Source: Bosea sp. RAC05
GTDB taxonomy: Bacteria; Pseudomonadota; Alphaproteobacteria; Rhizobiales; Beijerinckiaceae
Length of the DNA stretch: 64,000 nt
NCBI RefSeq assembly: GCF_001713455.1
Contig: NZ_CP016464.1
Location: forward strand, 3,768,001-3,832,000
Direction: 5' to 3'
The translations under genes and the position numbers were made by a program. The notes under the pieces were generated by a model, which worked only from the letters and a program-made list of their open reading frames with translations, ran no database searches and had not been told where the DNA came from. Below, one piece after another: positions 1 to 8,188 of the stretch; the first letter of the stretch is position 1; each line of letters begins with the position of its first letter.

Positions 1-482
1 TCACCGTCGTCGGCACCCTGCTGGAGCAGACGCAAGCCGCGATCGACCGCATCACGCTCTCGCAATACGCCTCCCTACCGGCCGAGGGCACGCGGCCCGA
101 GGCGCAGCAGGGCCAGCGCTGGCTCACCGAGATCCCCCTCGCCTTTCACAACGGCGCGGCGATGCTGCCGCTCCAGATCGAGCGCGAACCGCCCCGGCGC
201 GAGGTCGACGCCGCGGCCGGCCCGCTCTGGCGCGTCCGCTTCGCGCTCGATGTCGAGCCGCTCGGGCCGCTCCAGGGCGTCGTCACCCTGCAGGGCCGCA
301 GCGTCGGCATCACGCTCTGGGCCGAACGGGAGGACACCAGCCGGCTCCTGCGCGGTGCCTCGCCCGGCCTCGAAGCCGCCCTGGCGGATGCGCGGTTCGA
401 GAACCGTTCCATCGACATTCACACCGGCCAGCCGCGCATCGCCCAGCCCACCGCCGGGCAGTTCCTGGACCGGATGTCATGA
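1..482 (+). CDS. fliK: Flagellar hook-length control protein FliK, C-terminal part (5' end outside window)
   Basis: This reading frame is open from base 3 and ends with TGA at 480-482, giving about 159 residues of a protein whose start lies before the window. The segment LPLQIERE followed by a stretch alternating hydrophobic and charged residues (LWRVRFALDVEPLGPLQGVVTL) matches the conserved C-terminal hook domain of FliK, which senses hook length and switches the flagellar export apparatus to late substrates. Its stop overlaps the next gene's ATG (ATGTCATGA), and that gene is FlhB-like, the natural partner of FliK. The family call is inferred from this domain and from the neighbour; the N-terminal part cannot be judged. 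Confidence 0.72.
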   Translation, partial: TVVGTLLEQTQAAIDRITLSQYASLPAEGTRPEAQQGQRWLTEIPLAFHNGAAMLPLQIEREPPRREVDAAAGPLWRVRFALDVEPLGPLQGVVTLQGRSVGITLWAEREDTSRLLRGASPGLEAALADARFENRSIDIHTGQPRIAQPTAGQFLDRMS

Positions 483-796
483 CCAGCCCCCCCGCCCCGC
501 CTCCCTTCCGCCCCCCGTCGCGGCAGATCGCCATCGCGCTCGAATATGACGGGCAGAATGCGCCACGCGTCACCGCCAAGGGCCGCGGCGAACTGGCCGA
601 GCGCATCATCGAGACCGGCCGCGAGCATGGCGTTGCGATCGAGGAGAACGCGGTGCTGGCGCAGGCGCTCTCGGCGGTCGAGCTCGACGACCAGATCCCG
701 GAGGAGCTCTATCGCGCGACGGCGCAGGTCATCGCCTTCGTGCTCTCGCTGCGCGGCGAGGTCGGCCGGCATCGGCGGGAGGGCGGTTCGGTTTGA
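479..796 (+). CDS. Small stand-alone FlhB C-terminal-domain protein (FlhX-like)
   Basis: This 105-residue protein resembles only the cytoplasmic domain of the flagellar export switch protein FlhB (EscU/YscU family). A proline-rich N-terminus leads into IAIALEYDGQNAPRVTAKGRGELAERI, then the region IPEELYRATAQVIAFVLSL that is typical of the FlhB C-terminal fold. There is no membrane part and no NPTH autocleavage motif, so it is not full-length FlhB. Such short FlhB homologues occur beside fliK in many bacteria and may act as substitutes for the cleaved FlhB fragment. It overlaps fliK by 4 bases and the next gene by 4 bases, implying translational coupling. Confidence 0.8.
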   Translation: MTSPPAPPPFRPPSRQIAIALEYDGQNAPRVTAKGRGELAERIIETGREHGVAIEENAVLAQALSAVELDDQIPEELYRATAQVIAFVLSLRGEVGRHRREGGSV

Positions 797-1944
797 CCTC
801 CGGCATCGTCGTCAGGCGCGTCAGGGCCGCCGATTACGCGGCCTATGGCGCGCGCTTCGCCGCGCTGGCCGCGCGGTCGCGCGAGCCCAATCCGCATATG
901 TCACCGGCGGCGGTCAGTGCCGCCCGCGTCCTCGTGCCCGAGGACCGGATCGTCATCCTCGCCGCCTGGCTCAGCGAAGCGCTGGGGTCCGAGCGGCTGG
1001 CCGGCCTCTGGGCGCTGCAGCGAAAGCGCGACTGGCGCACCGGCTTCGCAGCCGCCCTCACCGCCCCCCTTATGCCGCTCTATGAAGTGTCCTCGCTGCC
1101 GGTGCTCGATGCCGACCAGGCACAGGACGTCATGCAGGCGATGCTGCGCCACATCCTCGCGGCCGGCGACCTGCCCCGCACGCTGTCGCTGCCGCTGCTG
1201 CCGCTGGAAGGGCCGGCCTTCGCGGCGCTGCGCGAGGGCTGCCGCGCCACCGGCAGCCGCCTCTCCACCAGCGAGCGCTGGCAGCGCCCGGTGATGGTGG
1301 CGCAGCCCGGGGACGATGCCGAGCGCTACCTGCGCCGCGCGCTGGGCCAGAGCTACAAGAAGCGGATGCAGCAGTTTCGCGCCATCGCGCGACACGGCAC
1401 GGTGAGCTTCGAGCGCCTCCGGGGCGCCGCCGCGCGGGACGCGCTGCCGGATTTCCTGGCGCTGGAGGCGTCGGGCTGGAAGGGCAAGGCAGGCACCGCC
1501 ATCGCCCGCCTCCCCCAGGCCGGAGCCTACTTCGACAGCCTCGCCACGCAGTTCGCCGCCAGCGACGCCCTCCAGCTCGACACGCTGCGGCTCGACGGCC
1601 GCCCCCTCGCGATGGGCCTGCTGATCGAGAGCGCCGGCACCCGCCACTTCCTCAAGATCGCCTATGACGAGGAGCAGGCGCGCCATTCCCCCGGCCGGGC
1701 CCTGACGATCGCCATGCTGCAGGCGGACTTCGCCGGCACGCCTCCGGCGCTCTTCGACAGCGGCGCGGGCGACGGGGTCGACGCCGGCACCTATGTCTGG
1801 GGCGAGCGTCGGGCGATGGGCAACGCCCTGATCCGGCTGGGCGAGCCCGAGCCGGGCCTGCCCGAGGGCGCGGCCCGCCTGCGCCAGGGCTTGCGCGCGC
1901 TCCGCGCGCGGCTGCAGCGGAAGCGGGCGAAAACGGTGGCGTGA
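793..1944 (+). CDS. GNAT-family acetyltransferase of the CelD/BcsL type
   Basis: This 383-residue protein has the C-terminal GNAT fold of the CelD/BcsL group: SYKKRMQQF, then a segment with LALEASGWKGKAGTA, and LKIAYDEEQARHSPGRALTIAML, which carries the conserved YDE and SPG motifs near residues 290-310. The N-terminal 150 residues contain a second, degenerate half. The start is TTG at 793 inside the previous gene's TGA (TTGA overlap), so it is read as the last gene of the flagellar operon. A role in modifying flagellin or a surface polysaccharide is possible but is only an inference from position. Confidence 0.72.
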   Translation: MTSGIVVRRVRAADYAAYGARFAALAARSREPNPHMSPAAVSAARVLVPEDRIVILAAWLSEALGSERLAGLWALQRKRDWRTGFAAALTAPLMPLYEVSSLPVLDADQAQDVMQAMLRHILAAGDLPRTLSLPLLPLEGPAFAALREGCRATGSRLSTSERWQRPVMVAQPGDDAERYLRRALGQSYKKRMQQFRAIARHGTVSFERLRGAAARDALPDFLALEASGWKGKAGTAIARLPQAGAYFDSLATQFAASDALQLDTLRLDGRPLAMGLLIESAGTRHFLKIAYDEEQARHSPGRALTIAMLQADFAGTPPALFDSGAGDGVDAGTYVWGERRAMGNALIRLGEPEPGLPEGAARLRQGLRALRARLQRKRAKTVA

Positions 1945-1993
1945 GCCGCCGCGATCGGCCACATCTGCGCCCAACCAGAGCGGAGGGCACGAC

Positions 1994-2539
1994 ATGGACG
2001 GCGGTATCAGGATCGGCATCGTCACGGTTTCGGACCGCGCCTCGGCAGGGATCTACGAGGACGAGGGCGGCCCGGCGATCAGGGCCTATTTCGAGAGGGC
2101 GCTGACCTCGCCCTGGACGCCGGTCGCCCGCGTCATCCCCGACGACCGCGGCTTGATCGCAAAGACCCTGATCGAACTGGCGGACCAGGAGGGCTGCTGC
2201 CTGGTCGTCACCACCGGCGGGACCGGGCCCGCTCCCCGCGACGTCACGCCCGAGGCGACCGAGGATGTCGTCGAGAAGCCGATGCCGGGCTTCGGCGAGC
2301 TGATGCGGCAGGTCAGCCTCGCCAAGGTGCCGACCGCGATCCTTTCGCGCCAGACCGCCGGCATCCGCGGCCGCTGCCTAATCGTCAACCTGCCGGGCCG
2401 CCCCCGCGCCATCGCCGAATGCCTCGACGCGGTGATGCCGGCGATCCCCTACTGCATCGACCTGATCGAGGGCCCCTATCTGGAAACCGATCCCGCCGTG
2501 ATCGTCGCCTTCCGCCCCGGCCAGAAGCCCAAGGGCTGA
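1994..2539 (+). CDS. mog: Molybdopterin adenylyltransferase (MoaB/Mog family)
   Basis: This 181-residue protein adenylates molybdopterin before molybdenum insertion, a late step of molybdenum-cofactor synthesis in the cytoplasm. It begins RIGIVTVSDRASAGIYEDEGGP, a hallmark of Mog, and has the binding motif TTGGTGPAPRDVTPEAT at about residues 74-90, followed by MPGFGELMR. The length fits Mog rather than the larger MoeA. It stands 49 bases after the GNAT gene with a GGAG-containing leader. A MOSC protein at 35.5-36.2 kb is another molybdenum-related gene in the window but is not linked to it. Confidence 0.9.
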   Translation: MDGGIRIGIVTVSDRASAGIYEDEGGPAIRAYFERALTSPWTPVARVIPDDRGLIAKTLIELADQEGCCLVVTTGGTGPAPRDVTPEATEDVVEKPMPGFGELMRQVSLAKVPTAILSRQTAGIRGRCLIVNLPGRPRAIAECLDAVMPAIPYCIDLIEGPYLETDPAVIVAFRPGQKPKG

Positions 2540-2699
2540 GCCGCTCCTCCCGGGTGCGGATGCTGCGGCTTCACGCAGAGGACGCATGCGCCGTTACGGG
2601 TGCAAAGCGCGCGCCGATCGTCCATCATTCCCTCACGAGCACCCATGACGGTGCCAGTGACGCGCCGGCCGAGAAGAGCCGGCATCGGGAGGAAAGACG

Positions 2700-3683
2700 A
2701 TGAAACGCCGCGACATGCTCGCCGGCCTCGCCGCGACGTCGGCCGGGGCCCTTCTGATCAGGCCCTCCCGCGCCCAGGCGCCCTGGCCTTCGCGCCCCAT
2801 CACCATGGTCGTGCCCTTCCCGCCGGGCGGACAGGCCGATCTCGCAGCGCGGCCGATCGCCCAGGCGCTCGAGAAGCTGCTGAAGGCCGCCGTCGTTGTC
2901 GACAACCGCGGCGGGGCCGGCGGGGCGCTCGGCAACGCCGCCGTCGCCCGGGCCGAGCCGGATGGCCACACCCTGCTGATGACGCTGTCCTCGCTGGCGG
3001 TGCTGCCGGAATCGTCGCGCCTCTTTGCCCGTGCGCCGTCCTACGAGGTCTCTCAGCTCGCGCCCGTGGCCCGCGTGCTGGCGGACCCGACCCTGCTCGC
3101 CGTTCCCGCCGCCTCGCCCTGGAAGACGCTGAAGGACTTCGTCGACGATGCGAAGGCCCGGCCCGGCACGATCCCCTACGGCTCGTCGGGCTCCTACGGC
3201 ACGCTGCATGTGGCGATGGAGATGTTCGCGGCGTCCGCCGGGCTCAAGCTGCTGCATGTGCCCTATCGCGGCGCCGGCCCGGCCCTGACCGACCTGCTCT
3301 CCGGCCAGATCCAGGCGCTGGCCTCGGCGCCCGGCGTCCTCAAGCCGCATGTCGACTCCGGCGCGCTGCGCGTGCTCGCGAACTGGGGCGCGGCCCGTGT
3401 GCCGAGCTTCCCCGACCTGCCGACCTTCAAGGAGCTCGGCTATGCCGATGTCGAGTTCTACATCTGGGCCGGGCTCTTCACCCCGCGCAACCTGCCCGAG
3501 CCCGTCGCCGCCCGCATCCGCGAGGCGATGCGCACCGCCATGGCGGATCCGGAGGTCCGGCAGATCTTCGAGAAGGCGGGCAGCCCGCCCGCCTATCAGG
3601 ACACGCCCGAGTTCACCCGCTTCGTCGAGGCCGACAGCGCGCGGCTGATCGAGGCGACGCGCAAGATCGGCAAGGTCGAGTAA
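2700..3683 (+). CDS. Bug-family (TctC-like) periplasmic solute-binding protein
   Basis: This 327-residue exported protein is of the Bug/TctC family, whose members bind carboxylates or other small organic molecules in the periplasm, with or without a TctAB membrane partner. The N-terminus MKRRDMLAGLAATSAGALLI is a Tat-type signal ending near the Ala-Gln at residues 25-26. The family motifs ITMVVPFPPGGQADLAARP and VVDNRGGAGGALGNAAVARA follow, with GTLHVAMEMF and VPYRGAGPALTDLLSGQIQ in the second half. The start is set by a strong GGAGGAAAGACG leader. No TctA or TctB gene is nearby, so it is an orphan binding protein; the ligand is unknown. Confidence 0.88.
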   Translation: MKRRDMLAGLAATSAGALLIRPSRAQAPWPSRPITMVVPFPPGGQADLAARPIAQALEKLLKAAVVVDNRGGAGGALGNAAVARAEPDGHTLLMTLSSLAVLPESSRLFARAPSYEVSQLAPVARVLADPTLLAVPAASPWKTLKDFVDDAKARPGTIPYGSSGSYGTLHVAMEMFAASAGLKLLHVPYRGAGPALTDLLSGQIQALASAPGVLKPHVDSGALRVLANWGAARVPSFPDLPTFKELGYADVEFYIWAGLFTPRNLPEPVAARIREAMRTAMADPEVRQIFEKAGSPPAYQDTPEFTRFVEADSARLIEATRKIGKVE

Positions 3684-3695
3684 GAGGCGCCGGCG

Positions 3696-4337
3696 TCAGC
3701 CCTCGCGCTGCGCCAGCCACTCCGCATAGGTGCCGCGCGTCAGGTCGAAGCGGTCGTTCTGGCGTGCATAGCCGTCGCCGAACATCCGCCCGACCGGCTT
3801 GTAGTCGTCCAGGCTGACGCGCAGCGTCGCGGGATCGACGAGGCCCTCGCGGGCATGGATGCGCACGACCTCGCCGATCAGCATCTCGCGCGTCGAGGAG
3901 AACACCAGCGACATCGTCTTGCGGCATTCGAGCGCGAAAGGCGCCTCCGCGATATGCGGCACGCCGACCGAGACGCCGAGCTTGAGCGACAGGCCCGCCG
4001 CGTCGATCTCGCTGACCTCCGGCGGGAAATCGACCGCGCAGATGTTCATCGCCTCGGCCATCCCCTCATCGACGAGGTTGACGACGAACTCCCCGGCCGC
4101 GGCGATGTTGCGCGTCGTGTCCTTGGGGTTGTTGCCGGCCTTGTGCTGCAGGCCGAGCACGATCAGCGCCGGGTCCTCCGAGAAGACGTTGAAGAAGCTG
4201 AAGGGCGCGGCGTTGACCACGCCGTCCGGCGACAGGCTTGTGACGAGCGCGATCGGGCGCGGGGTCACGCTGGCGCAGAGCAGCTTGTAGCGGTCGCGCG
4301 GGGCGAGGTCGGAAAAGGCGACGGTAAAGGCGCTCAT
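3696..4337 (-). CDS. Flavin-reductase-like FMN-binding domain protein
   Basis: This 213-residue protein is of the flavin reductase-like split-barrel family, which binds FMN. The pattern RDRYKLLCASVTPRPIALVT near residues 15-35, followed by GVVNAAPFSFFNVFSEDPAL, is typical. The start at 4337 (MSAFT) is chosen over longer in-frame readings because it lies 4 bases after the stop of the nitrilase gene, making a tight two-gene operon. It may supply reduced flavin to an oxygenase or act directly as an oxidoreductase; the pairing with a carbamoylase-like hydrolase suggests a small catabolic module. Confidence 0.82.
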   Translation of the reverse strand: MSAFTVAFSDLAPRDRYKLLCASVTPRPIALVTSLSPDGVVNAAPFSFFNVFSEDPALIVLGLQHKAGNNPKDTTRNIAAAGEFVVNLVDEGMAEAMNICAVDFPPEVSEIDAAGLSLKLGVSVGVPHIAEAPFALECRKTMSLVFSSTREMLIGEVVRIHAREGLVDPATLRVSLDDYKPVGRMFGDGYARQNDRFDLTRGTYAEWLAQREG

Positions 4338-4341
4338 CGGT

Positions 4342-5271
4342 TCACTCCGGCTCGACCACGCCGACCTGGCCGGTGATCGGCCCGTAATGCTCGATCCGCC
4401 GGTGCATCTTGAAGTCGAAGATCGTCTGCTTGCCGAAGCGGGTGTCGTCGAGATCGCAGGCGTGGACGATGAGGCCGTCGGCCTCGCCCTCGAGCTCGGC
4501 GACGATCTCGCCATCGGGGTTCACGATCAGCGTGCCGCCCATCAGATGGTGGCCGTCCTCACTGCCGGCCTTGGCGACCGCGACGACCCAGCAGGAATTC
4601 TGGTAGGCGCCCGCCTGCACCGAGAGACGATGGTGGAACAGGCGCTGGGCCATGCCCTCCTTCGCCTTGTGCCCGTTGACGGAGGGCGTGTTGAAGCCGA
4701 GCACGATCATCTCGACGCCCTGCAGCCCCATCACGCGATAGGTCTCGGGCCAGCGACGGTCGTTGCAGATGCACATGCCCATCAGTCCGCCCATCGTCCG
4801 CCAGACCGGGAAGCCGAGGTCGCCGGGCTCGAAATAGCGCTTCTCGAGATGCTGATGCGCCCGCGTCGGATCGAACTCGACATGGCCCGGCAGATGGATC
4901 TTGCGGTACTTGCCGACGATGGCGCCGCTCTTGTCGACCAGGATCGAGCTGTTGAAATGCTGCCCCTCCGGCGTCAGCTCGGCATAGCCGAAGCTCATGC
5001 CCATGCCATGCGCGCGGGCCCGGTCGAACAGCGGCTGCACCGCCGGATTGGGCATCGCCGCCTCGAACCAGGCATCGGCCTCGGCGCGGTCCTCATGATA
5101 CCAGCGCGGGAAGAAGGTCGTCAGCGCCAGTTCGGGATAGACGATGAGGTCCGCGCCCTTGGCCTTCGCCGCGTCCATCAGCGCGAGCATGCGCGCGACC
5201 ACCTGCTCCCGCGTCTCGGCCTTCTGGATCGGCCCGAGCTGGGCGGCGGCGACGGTCACGATGCGGGACAT
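4342..5271 (-). CDS. Nitrilase-superfamily hydrolase, N-carbamoyl-D-amino acid hydrolase-like
   Basis: This 309-residue protein fits D-carbamoylases (about 304 residues), which release ammonia and CO2 from N-carbamoyl-D-amino acids. The Glu-Lys-Cys triad is visible as E47 (VYPELALTTFFPRW), K124 (KYRKIHLPGH) and C168 (CICNDRRWPE). The segment HLEKRYFEPGDLGFPV and the HHRLSVQAGAYQN region are also characteristic of that subfamily rather than of plant-type nitrilases. Hydantoinase subunit genes lie 26 kb away in this window, so a role in hydantoin or ureide breakdown is plausible, but the substrate is inferred only. Confidence 0.85.
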   Translation of the reverse strand: MSRIVTVAAAQLGPIQKAETREQVVARMLALMDAAKAKGADLIVYPELALTTFFPRWYHEDRAEADAWFEAAMPNPAVQPLFDRARAHGMGMSFGYAELTPEGQHFNSSILVDKSGAIVGKYRKIHLPGHVEFDPTRAHQHLEKRYFEPGDLGFPVWRTMGGLMGMCICNDRRWPETYRVMGLQGVEMIVLGFNTPSVNGHKAKEGMAQRLFHHRLSVQAGAYQNSCWVVAVAKAGSEDGHHLMGGTLIVNPDGEIVAELEGEADGLIVHACDLDDTRFGKQTIFDFKMHRRIEHYGPITGQVGVVEPE

Positions 5272-5374
5272 GGAAAACCTCGGCGGCAGGCGGGGGCAAC
5301 GACGCGGCTTAGCGAAATCGGTGCCAGCCGCCTATCCCGCGCCCATGTCCGCGGCGCTCGCCACGCCTGCGCTG

Positions 5375-5944
5375 TCAGCCTGCCTGCAGCTCCTGACCGA
5401 TCGCCCGCACCAGCTGCGGCCCGATCGGATCGGTGATCGAGGAGTATCCGCCGAGCAACTCGCCGGAGCGGCCGACGAGGTATTTGTGGAAGTTCCAGCG
5501 CGGCGTCTCGGTCGGCCGCTGCGCGGCCGCCCAGCGATAGAACGGATGCGCCTCGGGGCCCCTGACCACCGTCTTCTCGGCGAAGGCGTAGGTCGCGCCA
5601 TGGGTCTGCCGCGCGGCCTCGGCGATGGCGGCGCCCTCCAGCGGCTCCTGTCCGCCGAAATCATTGCTCGGCACGGCGATCAGCATCAGGCCGCGCGCGC
5701 GATAGCGCTGCCACAGCTGCTCCAGCGAGGCGAACTGCCCCGCGAAGCCGCAATTCGTCGCCGTGTTGACGATCAGCACCGGCCGGCCGCGATAATCGGC
5801 CAGCGAAAACCGCCCGCCGCCGACCCGCGCGAAGGTGAAGCTGGAGGCGGAAGGCGCACCCTGGGCCAGGGCCTGGCTCGCCACGGCCGGCAGGGCGCTG
5901 GCGCCAGCCAGCCAGCCCAGAACGTCTCGACGCCGCACTGTCAT
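5375..5944 (-). CDS. Exported glutathione peroxidase-family protein
   Basis: This 189-residue protein reduces peroxides using a catalytic cysteine. The N-terminus MTVRRRDVLGWLAGASALPA with an Ala-Gln-Ala end near residue 28 is a Tat-type signal, pointing to the periplasm. The catalytic C65 sits in VNTATNCGFAGQ, and the later motifs VPSNDFGGQEP and WNFHKYLVG (Trp/Asn/Phe/Lys) are conserved in the family. It carries Cys, not selenocysteine. The start at 5944 fits the signal peptide. It stands alone, between the nitrilase gene and the che operon terminator. Confidence 0.88.
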   Translation of the reverse strand: MTVRRRDVLGWLAGASALPAVASQALAQGAPSASSFTFARVGGGRFSLADYRGRPVLIVNTATNCGFAGQFASLEQLWQRYRARGLMLIAVPSNDFGGQEPLEGAAIAEAARQTHGATYAFAEKTVVRGPEAHPFYRWAAAQRPTETPRWNFHKYLVGRSGELLGGYSSITDPIGPQLVRAIGQELQAG

Positions 5945-6026
5945 GACACGATCCCTCCTGGCTGCCGGTGGGGCCGCCCCCTTCCGGAACATGCGATCAT
6001 GCCATCTACGACGTCGAACCAAAAAT

Positions 6027-6063
6027 GGATGTGCCCCGCGGCCTTGCGGCGCGGGGCACATCC
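6027..6063 (-). terminator. Rho-independent terminator of the che operon
   Basis: The 13-base stem GGATGTGCCCCGC at 6027-6039 pairs perfectly with GCGGGGCACATCC at 6051-6063 across an 11-base loop. Read leftwards it is followed by ATTTTT (6021-6026), the U-tract expected for a terminator of minus-strand transcription. It lies 40 bases past the last che gene (cheY), so it closes the chemotaxis operon. Confidence 0.85.
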
Positions 6064-6103
6064 CGAACAGTCATTTGGACGCAGCGCGGCGCGCCGGCGC
6101 GGC

Positions 6104-6493
6104 TCAGGAGCTGAGCGCCAGCACCTTCTTCACGCGCACCTCGAGGTCGCGCAGCTCGTAGGGCTTCACGACGTAATGGTCGGCGCCGTTCGACGTCGCC
6201 TCGTCCATCTTGTCGACCGAGCGCTCGGAGGTCGCCATGATGATCTTGATCTGGTTGAGTTCCGGCACCGAACGGATGGCGCGCAGCAGGTCGATGCCGC
6301 TCATGCCGTCCATGTTCCAGTCCAGGAGCAGCAGATCATAGCGCTTGGTCTGCATCTTCATCAGCGCTTCGCGCGCGTTCTCGGCCTCGTCGATGTCCTG
6401 AAACTCGATCTGCTTCAGGAAGTACGTCGCGAGGCCGCGCATGCTCTTCTGGTCATCGACCACGAGGATCCTGTACTCGCTTCTCGCCTTCAT
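6104..6493 (-). CDS. cheY: Chemotaxis response regulator CheY
   Basis: This 129-residue single receiver domain carries phosphorylated signal from CheA to the flagellar motor. The acidic pair is in ILVVDDQKSM, the phospho-acceptor Asp in LLLLDWNMDGMSG, the conserved Thr in IIMATSERS and the Lys in YVVKPYE. The start at 6493 (MKARSEYRI) is taken over an upstream in-frame extension that would run into cheB. It is the last gene of the operon, 10 bases after cheB, and is followed by a terminator. Confidence 0.93.
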   Translation of the reverse strand: MKARSEYRILVVDDQKSMRGLATYFLKQIEFQDIDEAENAREALMKMQTKRYDLLLLDWNMDGMSGIDLLRAIRSVPELNQIKIIMATSERSVDKMDEATSNGADHYVVKPYELRDLEVRVKKVLALSS

Positions 6494-6503
6494 CACGATC
6501 TCC

Positions 6504-7598
6504 TTATGCGGTCCGCAGATGCGACCGCTCGCCGAGCAGGTTGCTGACCGCAGCTCCGATCTGGTCGAGCGCGACAACCCGGTCGGCGGCACCGATTTCG
6601 AATGCCGCTTTCGGCATCCCGTTTACCACGCAGGTTTCCCCACTTTGGATTAACGTCTCCGCTCCCGCTTTCCGCATGGCTAACAAACCCTCAGCACCGT
6701 CGCGCCCCATGCCGGTGAGCAGGATGCCGATCGCATTTGCGCCGAGGCTGCGCGCCACGGAATGGAACATGACGTCGACGGAGGGGGAATGTCCGCTGAC
6801 CAGCGGCCCCTCGCGCAACATGCAGACGAATTCGCCGCGCCGCTCCTCGATCTCGAGATGGCGCGGCCCGCCCGGCGCGACCACGGCCATGCCGGGCCTG
6901 AGCTTGTCGCCGTCGCTGGCCTCGCGCACGTCGAGCCCGGTCGCCGTCGCCAGCCGCGCCGCGAACTTCGCGGTGTAGCCCGGCGGCATGTGCTGGACGA
7001 CCGCGATCGGCAGGCGCAGATGCGCCAGGTCGCGCATCACCACCTGCACCGCCGGAACGCCGCCGGTCGAGGCGCCGATCGCAATGAAGGAGGCCTTGCC
7101 GCCCATCCGGGCCGGCTCGCGCGGCGCCGCCACGCGCGCCGGCGCGCTCTCGCGCCGGGAGGCGAACATCCGGCGGCTGGCGGAGGCGCGCTGCAGCGCG
7201 CCGACCAGATGCTTCATGAAGCCTTCGAGCGTATGGGTCGTGCCGTCGGGCTTCTCGATGAAGTCGATGGCGCCGAGTTCGAGCGCCTGGATGGTGTTGT
7301 CGGCGCCGGGGCCCCCGAAGGCCGAGACGATCAGCACGGGCAGCGGATCCTGCTTGAGGACGCGCGCCAGCAGCTTGAGGCCATGGCGACCGGGCAGTTC
7401 GAGATCGAGCGTGACGACGTCCGGACGCAGTTCCTGGATCTTGTCCCAGCCTTCCTCGGCGCTGCCGGCGATGCCGATCACCTTGAAGCCCGGGGCCCCG
7501 TCGATGATCTGCGTCATGAGCTTCTGCATCAGGACGGAATCGTCGACGACCAGCACCTTGACCGGGTTGGCGGCGGAGGGGGACATGCCAGTCATCAC
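6504..7598 (-). CDS. cheB: Protein-glutamate methylesterase/deamidase CheB
   Basis: This 364-residue protein removes methyl groups from chemoreceptors for adaptation. Residues 1-125 form a receiver domain (VLVVDDSVLMQKLM, phospho-Asp in VVTLDLELPGRHG). A linker leads to the methylesterase domain from about residue 170, with the catalytic Ser in IGASTGG, His in VVQHMPPGY and Asp in LLTGMGRDGAEG. It overlaps cheD by 4 bases (ATGA at 7595-7598), showing translational coupling. Confidence 0.95.
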   Translation of the reverse strand: MMTGMSPSAANPVKVLVVDDSVLMQKLMTQIIDGAPGFKVIGIAGSAEEGWDKIQELRPDVVTLDLELPGRHGLKLLARVLKQDPLPVLIVSAFGGPGADNTIQALELGAIDFIEKPDGTTHTLEGFMKHLVGALQRASASRRMFASRRESAPARVAAPREPARMGGKASFIAIGASTGGVPAVQVVMRDLAHLRLPIAVVQHMPPGYTAKFAARLATATGLDVREASDGDKLRPGMAVVAPGGPRHLEIEERRGEFVCMLREGPLVSGHSPSVDVMFHSVARSLGANAIGILLTGMGRDGAEGLLAMRKAGAETLIQSGETCVVNGMPKAAFEIGAADRVVALDQIGAAVSNLLGERSHLRTA

Positions 7599-8188
7599 CA
7601 GACCTCCACTTCACCGGCCACAGGCTGCGTCTTGAGCCGGTTGAGATAGGCGACTTCCTGCTGATGGTCGGGATCGCGCGCCGTCGACTGGACGTGCTGG
7701 ACCCAGGCCCGCCCCGTGGAGGGCTGGTAGTGAATGCGCCGCGAGCGCGTGCCCCCGACATCCTTGGAGACGACCGGGATGCCCTCGCGGTTGAGGAACT
7801 CGGTCACGAACGCGATGTTGCCGTCGCCGATCGCCAGCATGGTCGCCCCCGAGAGGACACGCGCGCCACCGAACACCTTGGCCTCGAGATTGCCTCGCCT
7901 TGCCCCGCGCTTCAACAGGCCGTTGATCAGCACCTCCATCGCGGTGTCGCCGTAGCGCTCGCCGGCGCTGGCGTCCGAGGCGCCGTTGTTCTTCGGCAGC
8001 AGAAAATGATTGAGCCCGCCGACGCCGGCCTGCGGATCGCGCATGCACACCGAGATGCACGACCCCAGCACGGTGGCGACGATCTCGTCCTTGGCGGCCG
8101 TGATCTCATGTTCGCCCGGGGCGACCGTGATGATGGTCGCCTCGAAGCGCGGGTCGAAATAGCGGCGGGAGGAACGCGCGACGCTCAT
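7595..8188 (-). CDS. cheD: Chemoreceptor glutamine deamidase CheD
   Basis: This 197-residue protein deamidates specific Gln residues of chemoreceptors. The catalytic core is visible as VATVLGSCISVCMRD (Thr and Cys) and GGLNHFLLP (His). The family motif EVLINGLLKRGARRGNLEAKVFGGA follows. The N-terminal 15 residues are Arg/Ser-rich and the C-terminal extension (QEVAYLNRL onward) is longer than in minimal CheD. It overlaps cheR by 4 bases and cheB by 4 bases. Confidence 0.94.
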   Translation of the reverse strand: MSVARSSRRYFDPRFEATIITVAPGEHEITAAKDEIVATVLGSCISVCMRDPQAGVGGLNHFLLPKNNGASDASAGERYGDTAMEVLINGLLKRGARRGNLEAKVFGGARVLSGATMLAIGDGNIAFVTEFLNREGIPVVSKDVGGTRSRRIHYQPSTGRAWVQHVQSTARDPDHQQEVAYLNRLKTQPVAGEVEVW

